Source of the DNA: Rhynchopus euleeides
Taxonomy: Eukaryota; Euglenozoa; Diplonemea; Diplonemida; Diplonemidae
Length of the DNA: 64,000 bases
Assembly (NCBI GenBank): GCA_963210315.1
Contig: OY723296.1
Location: 1,426,001 to 1,490,000, forward strand
Direction: 5' to 3'
Part shown: in pieces, positions 54,967-64,000 of the stretch
How positions within the stretch are numbered: position 1 is the stretch's first letter
How the letters are laid out: every line of letters starts with the position of its first letter
The notes under the pieces: generated by a model
Databases searched by the model: none
What the model was told of the DNA's origin: nothing
Seen by the model: only the letters and a program-made list of their open reading frames with translations
Program-made: the position numbers and the translations under genes

Positions 54967-55870
54967 GTGGGATGGATTGAACAATCAGATACACCCCACG
55001 GTTGCTGCGTTTTTTTTTTGCCGTCCGGTGTTTCGCCCAACAAGCTTGCTTGTGCACTGTGAAGAATTTGGGTGGGAGCGCTTGAGGGTCGGGTGTTGTG
55101 TGTTTGTGTGTGGTGACCACGTTTTGTGTGGGGAGATCCTGCGCGGATCACAGCCCACCCTGTGTGTGTGTGTGTGTGTTTCAGACCAATTTTTTTGAGG
55201 TAACTTGGAGACATGAATCAGGGCTCCACTCTCAAGGATTAGCCACAATCTACGCCCCCTGGAGGGGGATCCGGGGAATTGCCCCCTAGTGTTTTCCCCC
55301 CTGATTCCCCCCCCCAAAACAGGAGTGTCAACCCACCAAATCTCCAAAATCGAAAAGTTAGCGACAGGCCTGTTTTGAGCAGCAGTTGTCTTTGAACTTA
55401 CCTGACACCCCACGCCTCCCGACACCCACACCCACACCCACACCCCCAACAAACATTGCATTCTAACATTGCAAGAAGGTGCTGGGAGACTTGCTTTTCC
55501 ATTCACTCTCGACGATCAAACCCACCCCCCCCCCCCTCCCCCAACACCAACGTTCGATACCCCCACCCCCCCAACAAAGGCATTGGTGCGGCACTACACA
55601 ACAAACCCCCCCCCCCCACTCGCCCCACCCCACCCCACCCCCTCGCCCCCCCATTCCTTGCCTGTGAGGGGGGAGGGTGTGGGGTGGCATAAGGGGGGGG
55701 GGGGAGAGGGACCTTTTTCTACCCCTCTGTCACCCCCCCCCTCCTCCCATCCTATCCGCCCCACGCCGCTATTGATACCTCGCCTTTCTTCGTTGGTTTT
55801 GCATATTGCGGAGCACCGCACCCCCCCCCCCCCCCCCGCCTCCGCTTCTCTTGTATCTCTCCTCACCCCA
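54967..55870. other. Intergenic upstream of the kinesin gene
   Basis: Holds the fragment of a Mutator-like element (55277-55372), an AGAAGGTGCTGGGAGACTTG repeat copy (55475-55520) and C-runs near 55518, 55600 and 55820. The last lies just upstream of the kinesin start. Confidence 0.5.
55277..55372. mobile_element. Mutator-like element, 3'-end fragment (copy D)
   Basis: Matches the last ~95 bp of copy B, including GAAAAGTTAGCGACAGGCCTG-like terminal sequence. The remainder of the element is absent. Confidence 0.75.
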
Positions 55871-55874
55871 CGCG

Positions 55875-57832
55875 ATGCCACCCGACGAACTAAGGCATCA
55901 GCGGGATGTGATGGAAGGGTGTTGCGATGAGGCAGTGGAGGTTGCTATCCGGATCCGGCCCCCTTTTGTCTCCGCTGCGCCCGCCGCAAATGCGTCGAGC
56001 AGAGCGAGGTCGCAGCAGCAGCAGCACCAGCAGAAGCGCCGCAGCCGTTCCACCCCAGCCCAAACAGCGGACCCTGCGGTGCACGGGCTGTGCATGGCAC
56101 CCCTCCCTGACGGGAGAAGCATCCACGTCGACAGCCCCAGCACCTGCGCCGCTGGGGTGTCGAACCTCACACATTCCTCCACCGGAAAAGTCCTCCGCTT
56201 CGACCGCGTCTTCCAATCGGGCCTCCATGCCGATGCCGAAGCTGAAAACGACACTCTCTATGAATCCTCCGTCAGGAGAGTCATCTCCGCCACCGCATCG
56301 GGCTACAACTCTACGGTGCTTGCCTACGGGCAGACGGGGAGCGGAAAAACCCACACCCTCTCGGCCATCACTCCCCGTGCCCTGCGGCAGGTCTTCGCCG
56401 AGATAGCCGAAACCCCCGAAGGGGTAGGGGAGATGGGGCACACGACACACCGCATCGCCGTATCCTACCTGGAGATATACAACGAGAGGCTGCGGGACCT
56501 GCTCCACGGGAAGGGGGTGCACCACCAACATGCCCATCATGAGGATCCAATGGCGGATGCCTTTGGCGAGATGGGTGATGCCGGGGTGGGAGCTTTTGAC
56601 GAAGATCCGCATGACGAAGCGCAGGAGGTGCGTAGGGCTTCGGCAGGTGGGGCACCTCCGCCGGGGGCCTGCGTGATCCGGGAAGGGCGGCACAGGGAGA
56701 TCCAGGTGGTGGGGATGTCGATCAACCCCGTCGGGAGCGCGGCAGAGGCGTGGGAGTTGGTGCGGCAAGGGGAGGCGTCGCGGCATGTCGCCACGACGAA
56801 GATGAACAGCGCGTCTAGCAGGAGCCACACAATCCTCACGATATATGTCATGCGGGAGGGGACCCACGGCGCGGCGCGATGCTCCAAGGCACATCTCGTC
56901 GACCTGGCTGGGTCGGAGAGGAACAAGCGCACCGGCAACACAGGGTTGCGGCTGAAGGAGAGTGTATCCATCAACACCGGTCTTCTGGCTCTCGGTAACG
57001 TCATATCCGCACTGGCGAAAGGCGGCGGGATTCATCCCGCCTCTGCGGGGCACATCCCCTTTAGGGGCTCGAAGCTGACCCGGCTGCTGCAGGATGCCCT
57101 CGGGGGGGATTCGAAAACCGTCTTCATCGCATGCCTCTCCCCGTGCACCGTGGATCATGAGGAGTCCCTTTCGACGCTCGCCTACGCCGCCCGGGCGAAG
57201 TCGATTGTCAACCGCCCCTCCATCGCGCCCTACCAGGTGGATGCTTTCAAGCGCCAGATGGTTGCGGGGCTCGCCTGCTTCGGACACGCCAGGATGCGGA
57301 GCGGGGAGGAGGAGGAAGAGGAGGATGAGGAGGAGGAACACAACCCGCCGACCCCGCCACCTCCCGCTGCGAGGCACGCCCGGCGGGAGCCGCTGCACCC
57401 TCTGGAGGGGAACTGCGTGGGGCGGCAGCAGCAGGGGGAGACGCACGCCGCCCCCGCGTGCACCTCCGACGCGCTGCGGCGCGAGCATCTCATCGCAGAG
57501 GTGTCGAGGAGGCAGGCGGGGCTCGCTGCGGTGAGGGATGCGATTTCGGCGTCGCCGGAGGGTGCCGCGGGGGCGGTTGGGGCGGATGTGGAGGACTTCC
57601 ACAACCAGATCGGCAACCTGAAGCTGATGGTGGCGGAGCTGGGGCAGCTCGACAGGCGGATGCGCACCTTTGGCGAGATGCCGAGCCCTGCCACCGCCCA
57701 CGCCACCGCCACCACACACCCCACACGGGAGGAAACGGAGAGGCAGCACAGCGCCGCCATCGCAGAGCTCACTCGGGAACTGCAGGAGGAGAGGGCACGG
57801 CGGGAAGAGGTTGAGAAGAGGTTGGCTGAAGC

Positions 57833-57864
<32 letters not shown>

Positions 57865-58772
57865 GTGGCGGCGGCGACGCTGCAGAGGTGGTGCAGCTGC
57901 AGCAGCAGGTTGCGCAGCTGCGGAGCGAGCTGTCGGCAGACGAGGGGATCTTCGCGGAGTACCTCGCGGAGAACCGGAGGCTGAAGCGGCAGGCCCTGCA
58001 GTCTGCCGAGGGTGGTGGGGCGGGTCATCACCAGCAGCAGCACAACCAGGCCTACAGCGACACGGCGACCAACACCAGCGGGTCTCTCTGGCCAGCAGGG
58101 CCGGAGAGGTCTGTCACGCCGGATAACCCGCCGCTCGGCGGCGGGGCGGGTGCGGAGGTTGCGGCGAGCTACTGCCCCGCGACGCACACCATCGTGGCGC
58201 TGGCAGAGCTTGCCGGGCTGCAGGGGAGGGAGAGGCGGCTGGAGGAGCTGGCGAAGGAAAACTACTACTTCCAGAGGGACAACCGGAAGCTGAAGGCGCG
58301 TGCGGCGGAGCTGGAGAAGCGGTTTGCCCAGGCGGAGGCGGACCTCCGCCAGGCGGCGGGGGAGCGGGACGCAATGAAGGCCGCCGTGGAGAGGGGCTGC
58401 GGGCCGGCCCTCGGGGGGAGCACCGTCATCGTGACGCGCGACACGTCGGGCCTCCGCAAGGCGACCCTCGAGGAGATCCTCGACAAGCAGCGGGCGAGGC
58501 GTGCGCAGCAGCAGGAGGGGAGCCCTGGGGGTGGAGGGGGTGTTGGTGGCAGCCATGTAAGCGCCTCTCCCTGCCTCTCCGCAGGGGGCAATAGCAGCAG
58601 CGGTGGTGGGTCGTATGCCTCGGGAAGTCGGGAGCCGCCCCGGGGAGGGCGTGGTGGGGGTGGTGGTGGTATTGCGGTGTCTCCAGTGCCGGAGGCGACC
58701 CCGAGCTTTGCGGCGTGGTCTCCGAGGTCGCATACGTCGTACACACCGAATTATACTTCGCCTGGGACGTGA
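55875..58772 (+). CDS. Kinesin motor protein, N-terminal motor with Q-rich coiled coil
   Basis: 965 codons from the ATG at 55875. The first AGs after the pyrimidine tract lie downstream of that ATG (near 55889-55896), so the ATG at 55911 (MEGCCDEAVEVAIRIRPP) may be the real start. The N-terminal motor domain carries the P-loop GQTGSGKTHT (about residue 151), switch I NSASSRSHT (about 311), switch II DLAGSER (about 342) and LLALGNVISAL, ending near residue 448. It hydrolyses ATP to move along microtubules. Two unusual insertions lie in the motor: a Gln/Arg-rich one after the first strand and a His/Gly/Asp-rich one around 56515-56680. The tail has coiled-coil segments, a polyglutamine run at about 57835-57862 and a Gly/Ser-rich end. 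N-terminal motor placement and the LLALGNVISAL motif fit an N-kinesin, perhaps kinesin-4-like; the subfamily is not certain. Confidence 0.93.
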
Positions 58773-59977
58773 GGGGGTGGGTGGGTGTAGGAGATGTAGT
58801 GGGGAGAGGAGGTTGGGTTGTGTGCGAAAATTTCTAGTTAGCGAGGGGCGGGTGGGGGAATCGTAGAGCTAAATCTTTAGGTTTAGCACCTTCATGCAAC
58901 TTCGTATAGGGTTCCACATCCCACGGCACAGCAATGAAAAGCAGTTTGGAGCTGCTTCCATCAGTTGCTGGGGGAGGGGGTGTTCCCATCTGAATGCACG
59001 GTGCATGCAAGGCAAATGATATCTTGTCTGTCTCCTCGCAAACGCTTCGCTTTTTATTCCCAAAAGATGCCCAACCGTGAGGGATGGAGTGGGCGGGCGT
59101 TGTGTGGGGGGCACCATACCAACCCTGTTTCCAGAATGCACAGCTGGGGGGGAGGGCTTTCCACCGCCCTGACCCCCGTCCATCCCCCCCCCCCCCCAGC
59201 AATGCACTCCCCGAGAAGAAAGTGTTTCCCGTACCCCCTGCCGTCCAATGCCTATCCCAAGTCTCAGAACAGTGCGTCCTTAGATGCCTTTAGATGATCT
59301 TAGCTAAACGCAGCCAGTGCTTCCCTGTGGAGTTCCCATTAGGTTGCGCTGTGAGCTGTGAGCTGTGTGTGTGACAGAGTAGAGGATAGCATCAGGCTTC
59401 GCTCGGTGTGCCCTGCACTCGGCAAACGGTTAATGTGTGCGTGTCCCCTGAGGCAGTGGAGTGTTATCATCGGAGTTCGCTCGGTGCAACCTACACTCAA
59501 CAAACAGGTTGCAGTTGATGTGATCTGTGTGTGTCTGTGATGTTCAGCGGTGTGTTTGCACTGGGTCCGAAGAGCGGGCCACTGGCCTGCCGCCTGGACA
59601 AGGTGCACCGTTCCTTTCCAAGCAAAGTCTACGAAGTTTAAAGCTTCGGGATATAGGTGCGATTCCCTTCGAGACAGCGGACGTATTGCGTCAAAAGCAG
59701 CGGAGATGTGGTTGTGGGAGAGGCAGTCATATTAGATAAACCCCTGCCCCTGCCACCTCAGTAGTTAGGAAGGCCCCGCTTTTCTGCACAACTGTTTCAA
59801 ACGCACTGGCTCCACGTCACCAAAACAAAACCCCACACACATCCTGGGTGACCACCCTTGCTACACAATTCGTGGCAATTCAGTGTGCAGCACAATGCTT
59901 CACCAACCGGAGATAGCCCCCTCCAACACCACACGTGTCAACAATCTGCTTTCCCCCCACCACCCCCATCACAGGAG
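58773..59977. other. Intergenic
   Basis: Contains an R4-tail-like stretch (58866-58910) and a degenerate duplicated segment: TTCGCTCGGTG...CAAACGGTT at about 59398 and 59475. No gene supported. Confidence 0.45.
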
Positions 59978-60439
59978 TGCCCGCACGGTGGCCTGGTCAG
60001 CTGACTGACCAGGTTTTGACCAGGTCCAAATCTGACCAGGTCATGACCAAATCTGACCTGGTCATGACCATGTCATACCTGGTCATGACCAGGTCATTTT
60101 CACCCATTTTAACCGGGGGGAACATGTTGAGTGGCCAAGCAGGGGGAACAATTCGCATATTCCGGACTCTCTCCGGCCGTTGTGGAAAGTATGGGTCAAA
60201 AGGGTTCAACCATACCCCGAGTCGAGAAAGAAGTCGAAGCTTGAATCATGTTGGACACAAGGGGAAAATGGTCAAAATTGGCCCAAAATTACCAAAAAAA
60301 ATGAGGCCCCCTGCCCAGGTTCCCTGCCCACCTGGACGCACTCAAGTGCCTCACACCGGGTCCCTCCCCCTGGTGGTATCCCAAAAAAGTGTCGAGGAGG
60401 TCTGCATCATCCCAGGCCACGCAGAAGGCGTCGAAGGGC

Positions 60440-61980
60440 CGCCAAGGGTGGTGTGGAGGAGAAGGACGCAGGGCCCAACACCCTGCTCTCCTTCGTCAAG
60501 CTTTACATTGAAAAGCGGAAGGGCGGCGAGCTGTTTCACAGCAGCCTCGCGGCGCTGTTTGAAAATCCATCGCACCACCCACTGACAAGGAGTGGGGCAG
60601 GAAGCTGACACAGAGTGAAGAGGCCGACAAGAACAAGGCCAAGACACTGCCCGCAGTCTACTCCATGCGTGTCTCTGGCAACACGCGTCGGAGGCGGCAT
60701 GAAGCGCCTCACGAGCGCCGACAAGAACTCGTCCGAGTACGAGGTGCTGACGGAAGCGGGGTGCTCGGATGAGGTGCTGGGAACCGATATGAAGAGGCTG
60801 CCCACCGCTCAGAGCGCGGTGGGCAGTACTTCTTCGAAGGCAGCTGATAAACAACTGATCCCGAACGACGGATCGGTCATGACTGTCACGGTCATGAGGG
60901 ACCTGCCCTACAAGAGCGAGGTTCCGAATGGTCTGCACGCCCGAACGTTCATTGTGGCGGTGGGGGCAACGCCACAGGCAACGCAGGGGCAGGGTGTCGT
61001 GACCATCGACATCCAGTTGGTGAACGCGGCGATGAGGCAGGCGGTGGTGACAAAGAAGCCCGACCAGTGGGCGTGCCTCAACGTCGCCGTGAGTGACAAC
61101 GACAAGGATGCTGACCCCGCTGGACCCGCTGGACCCGAGCATCCCGATGCAAGCGAGGACGAGGAGGACGAGAGTCCCATCGGCAGTGCCGTAACGGTTG
61201 ACCACATCTGATTGTGACACTTTTCAAAGGGGGTCTTCGCTACGGGGTGATCGTCAGTGCATTTTGGTGCCTTTCCTGTTGAATTGGCTGAAAACTGACG
61301 AAGATTGACGAAGGATAACGACTCAGCGAAGACCCCCAAAGAGTGTAAAAGAATGGAGAAGGGAGTACCCTGCCTTGAATGCCTCAGGACCCTCAGGATC
61401 CTCAGAACTGCCACCTATTTGCTCTCTCCGACGAAGCGTTCGAGAGGGAGAATGGGGAGAGGAAATTGCGGGCCAGGACAACATCTGCTCGTTTCCGGGA
61501 GAGGGACCTGATGGTGTTCGAGCTGGCAACCTATGCCCCCGCGCCAGTTTCGGCAACGACCCCGCAAGAATTTTCGTGTACCCTTTTGCAATACAATGTC
61601 ATATCGTTGTGCGGGAAGTGCATGACAGCGGGTCCCGTATGGATGAAAAACTTCGATTCGTTTCGGCACCGTCTCAGGACTCTCGGTAGCAGTCGGGTAA
61701 CCCCTGTCGGCCCGATCGATTCGCTCGGCAAGTGTTCCGATGGCTGGTTACTGACTGGCGATGCTGCCTGCAACACGCGGTGGTCTCCGTATTTGCCTCT
61801 GCGACAAGCAGCCGCCAATCCACACCCAGGATGCGAAGGACGGCGTGTTAGGCAAGGCAGCACTGGCCTGTGAAGCCGACGACGACAACGAAGATCCCGA
61901 AGAAGAGGAAGAAGGAGAAGAATGTGAAGAAGCGGAAGAAGGCAGAAAGCTGCTGATCATGAAGTTTCGTCGCCGACCCC
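60440..61980 (+). pseudogene. E2-encoded protein remnants
   Basis: An N-terminal piece (about 60445-60605, LLSFVKLYIEKRKGGELFHS) resembles the start of the E1 protein. A second frame (ATG at 60699, ending 61211) gives a ~170-residue acidic-tailed domain. A third (about 61400-61690) contains FALSDEAFERENG and ERDLMVFEL, clearly homologous to the E1 block LALSDEELERGNG...ERDLLLFEM. A final acidic stretch (61880-61960) follows. Frame changes and the inserted MITE make this copy non-functional. No catalytic motif recognised. Confidence 0.5.
61230..61336. mobile_element. MITE, GGGGTCTTCGC family, inside E2
   Basis: 107 bp with ends GGGGTCTTCGCTACGGGGTG / GCGAAGACCCC, flanked by CAAAG on both sides (61225-61229, 61337-61341): a clean 5-bp target duplication. 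Confidence 0.85.
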
Positions 61981-62435
61981 ACCCTCCCCTCCCCCGCCAC
62001 CCCCCTGCACTGCAGCATATTTTATTGGTAATTTTGGGCCAATTTTGACTGTTTTCCCCTTGTGTCCAACATGATTCAAGCTTCGACTTCTTTCTCGACT
62101 CGGGGTATGGTTGAACCCTTTTGACCCATACTTTCCACAACGGCCGGAGAGAGTCCGGAATATGCGAATTGTTCCCCCTGCTTGGCCACTCAACATGTTC
62201 CCCCCGGTTAAAATGGGTGAAAATGACCTGGTCATGACCAGGTATGACATGGTCATGACCAGGTCATACCTGGTCAATGACCAGGTTTTGACCTGGTCAG
62301 GGTCTGACCAGGCCACCGTGCGTGGCAACAGAACCCCCCCCCCCCCCTCTGCGTTGCCAACACCGCACCACTATACACAATCCCTGCGAACTTCGCCCCC
62401 CCCCCCCCCCCCCCCACCCCCCCACCCCCCTAACG

Positions 62436-63221
62436 CAGGCATGTCGCTAAGCGTCGACCGTCGACCCAGTGATTTTGGGTTTCCCCCCCCCATAAAAAAG
62501 CGTCGACCCAGCGTCGACCCAGTGGAACTGGGTTGCCATTCAAGCCTGGACCAAGCGTCAACCCATTCCGGGTCGACGCTAACCTAGCGTTGACCCGGTT
62601 CCACTGGGTCGACGCTCACCAAGCGTCGACCAAGCGTCAACCCACTTTCACTGGGTCGACGTCGAAGAGAGTATGGTTTTGCAGGAACAGATGCTCACTA
62701 CCGTGGCCTCCGGCGGCTGGGGGGCTCCGCCCCCCAGACCCCCCTGTATAGCGTGTGCACACAGGTCAGGAATCCAACAGCTCCAGTAGCCTCAGGAGGA
62801 CGCAGCCAACTCACACAGAATCTGTACGCCCACAATGAACAGATGTTCACTACCGTGGCCTCCGGCGGCTGGGGGGCTCCGACCCCCAGACCCCCCATCT
62901 CGCGTGCCCGTCTAGTAACCAAGTCCTTGCGCTTCAACGGCCGTGGCATATCAGGGGGTAAATCATGGTCCCGAAAGCCATTTTTTGGGTTTCTTCCGGC
63001 ACCCGAGGATGGCGCGAGCGGGAGAGGAACCACGGAAGGAACCCAGCGCCTCACACCGTGCCCACCTAGCGGTCCACCGACGGGAAAATTAGGCAACAAC
63101 ACGAGCGCGCGCGAAGCGCGCGCGAGAAAAATTGACCCCTAGTGTTTCCCCCTGATCCCCCCCCAAAACAGGAGCGTCAACCCACCAAATCTCCATAATC
63201 GAAAAGTTAGCGACAGGCCTG
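62436..63221. mobile_element. Mutator-like non-autonomous element, copy C
   Basis: 786 bp, nearly identical to copy A; the only difference I notice is the length of a C-run. Flanked by the 9-bp direct repeat CCCCTAACG (62427-62435, 63222-63230). Confidence 0.9.
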
Positions 63222-63261
63222 CCCCTAACGTCCACCCATAGCGCCATATCTCCCCTCCATC

Positions 63262-63285
63262 TCCCCCCCCCCCCCCCCCCCCCAG
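63262..63285 (+). promoter_or_regulatory. Poly-C tract plus AG, putative trans-splice acceptor
   Basis: About 21 C residues followed by AG at 63284-63285, about 80 bp upstream of the ATG at 63367. A second AG (63323-63324) followed by a pyrimidine-rich stretch is an alternative. Confidence 0.4.
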
Positions 63286-63366
63286 CATATTTCTCAAGAA
63301 CAAAGCAAAGCAAGCATACCACAGCTGCCCCTCCCCTATCCCCTCTCCCCCCCCTCCCAACCCCGC

Positions 63367-64000
63367 ATGGCAGCCGCACACGATGTGTCCCCTCTGCGGC
63401 GTGCCACTGCCGCCCCTGCGGGTTTCCCCCCCGGGCATTCCACAGCCCTGCAGCTGGGCAGCAATGGCCTCTCCCCTTCTGCTCCTCTGAAGCGCACCCC
63501 CACCGTGCCTGGCGCCCTAACAGGGCCTGCCCTGGCTGGGCATCAGGATTGGTCGTGCGGCATGCCTGACAGCAACATCGTGACACGCGATGCCCTGGGG
63601 GGTATATTGGATTACCTGACAGACCAGGAGAAGGAGTCGTTGCGGTGCCACGGCGTGTTTGTCCCTCTCACGCGCCTCAGGATCAGGACGAAGTGTGGCT
63701 GCACGCCTGGGTGCAACCACCCCGGGCGGTGGAAGTATGAAGAGATTGCGATGCTGACGCGCCACAAGAGGGTAGGGAAGGAGACCCGCCAGACCTGGCG
63801 CTTCCAGCCCCCGGTGCAGATCGGCGGGGGGATGTATCCCACGCTGCACGTCGTGATGTCCGACGAGGCGACGGGGCTGTTCGCCGAGGGTGGCGAGTCG
63901 GTGTGGTCGTGCACCGGAGCTTCCTACCACTTCATGAAGTCCTTCATCGCCGACGGGTTCGACGTCGTGGTGTCAAAGGGTGTCACCGTTTCCGGGAGGG
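63367..64000 (+). CDS. Unrecognised protein, 3' partial at window edge
   Basis: The frame is open from the ATG at 63367 (MAAAHDVSPLRRATAAPAG) to the end of the window, 211 codons so far. The ATG is the first after the C-tract acceptor region. After a ~75-residue Ala/Pro/Thr-rich N-terminus there is a globular part with CGCTPGCNH (CxCxxxCxH, possibly metal-binding), an Arg/Lys-rich helix (LTRHKRVGKETRQTW) and a following beta-rich stretch. No known family recognised. Continuous coding without simple repeats supports a real gene. Confidence 0.6.
   Translation, partial: MAAAHDVSPLRRATAAPAGFPPGHSTALQLGSNGLSPSAPLKRTPTVPGALTGPALAGHQDWSCGMPDSNIVTRDALGGILDYLTDQEKESLRCHGVFVPLTRLRIRTKCGCTPGCNHPGRWKYEEIAMLTRHKRVGKETRQTWRFQPPVQIGGGMYPTLHVVMSDEATGLFAEGGESVWSCTGASYHFMKSFIADGFDVVVSKGVTVSGR

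Larger units (their letters stand above)
59982..62322. mobile_element. Transposon E2, relative of E1
   Basis: Ends CGCACGGTGGCCTGGTCAG / CTGACCAGGCCACCGTGCG begin inverted repeats of about 314 bp (59982-60295) and 298 bp (62025-62322). The outer part is an array of GACCAGGTCATGACC motifs. TGCC/TGGC flank it (59978-59981, 62323-62326), an imperfect candidate 4-bp duplication. Neither the TIR nor the iterated motif resembles E1 in sequence, but the encoded protein does. A MITE is inserted at 61230-61336. Confidence 0.75.

Noticed and set aside
55890-58733. A 947-codon open frame on the minus strand opposite the kinesin.
   Set aside because: The + strand encodes unmistakable kinesin motifs; the antisense frame is an effect of GC-rich third positions.
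1-64000. tRNA, rRNA or snRNA genes.
   Set aside because: I scanned by eye for GTTCRANNC-type B boxes and cloverleaf pairing and found none convincing. A tRNAscan/Infernal run would be decisive.

Overview
The window looks like nuclear DNA of a GC-rich, gene-sparse free-living protist. It encodes a kinesin, a pepsin-family aspartic protease, a PDZ/zinc-ribbon protein, DUF4116 repeats and large mucin-like membrane proteins. Every gene I can support lies on the + strand. Most are uninterrupted, and most have a pyrimidine-rich tract and an AG a few bases before the ATG. That layout suggests directional, polycistronic gene arrays with spliced-leader trans-splicing, as in Euglenozoa; a diplonemid fits best. 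This assignment is an inference: dinoflagellate-like protists also use trans-splicing, and I found no bona fide spliced-leader gene, rRNA or tRNA here.

Layout. 1-1583: 3' part of a PDZ/zinc-ribbon gene. 2507-3156: a terminal-inverted-repeat (TIR) element. 7279-11182: a secreted-ectodomain / Pro-Thr stalk / seven-hydrophobic-segment membrane protein, broken by a 10-bp duplication. 17059-20610: a large unrecognised protein. 20916-23856: transposon E1 with ~300-bp TIRs. 24857-25066: a relic of the membrane-protein family. 26371-30705: its intact paralogue. 33721-35699: a nest of two TA-flanked elements. 36297-37283: an unrecognised gene. 38024-39126: a gene with three GTATG...AG introns. 40608-41753: a TA-flanked element with ~370-bp TIRs. 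41795-42579: a Mutator-like non-autonomous element. 43491-43778 and 44109-45206: a small membrane protein and the aspartic protease. 45956-46814: a second Mutator-like copy. 47009-49457: a DUF4116 gene split by an 833-bp insertion. 50266-54966: a pile of abutting and nested TIR elements. 55875-58772: kinesin. 59982-62322: transposon E2, a relative of E1. 62436-63221: a third Mutator-like copy. 63367-64000: the 5' part of an unrecognised gene running off the edge.

Two themes stand out. First, the paralogous membrane proteins have diverged ectodomains, shuffled Pro/Thr stalks and a nearly invariant membrane module, so they look like a modular surface-protein family under recombination. Second, the intergenic DNA holds many TIR elements that share one design: each carries its own short motif iterated just inside the ends. 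Target-site duplications visible by eye are 2 bp (TA), 4-6 bp or 9 bp. E1 and E2 encode related proteins that I cannot place in any transposase family and are the best candidates for something undescribed.
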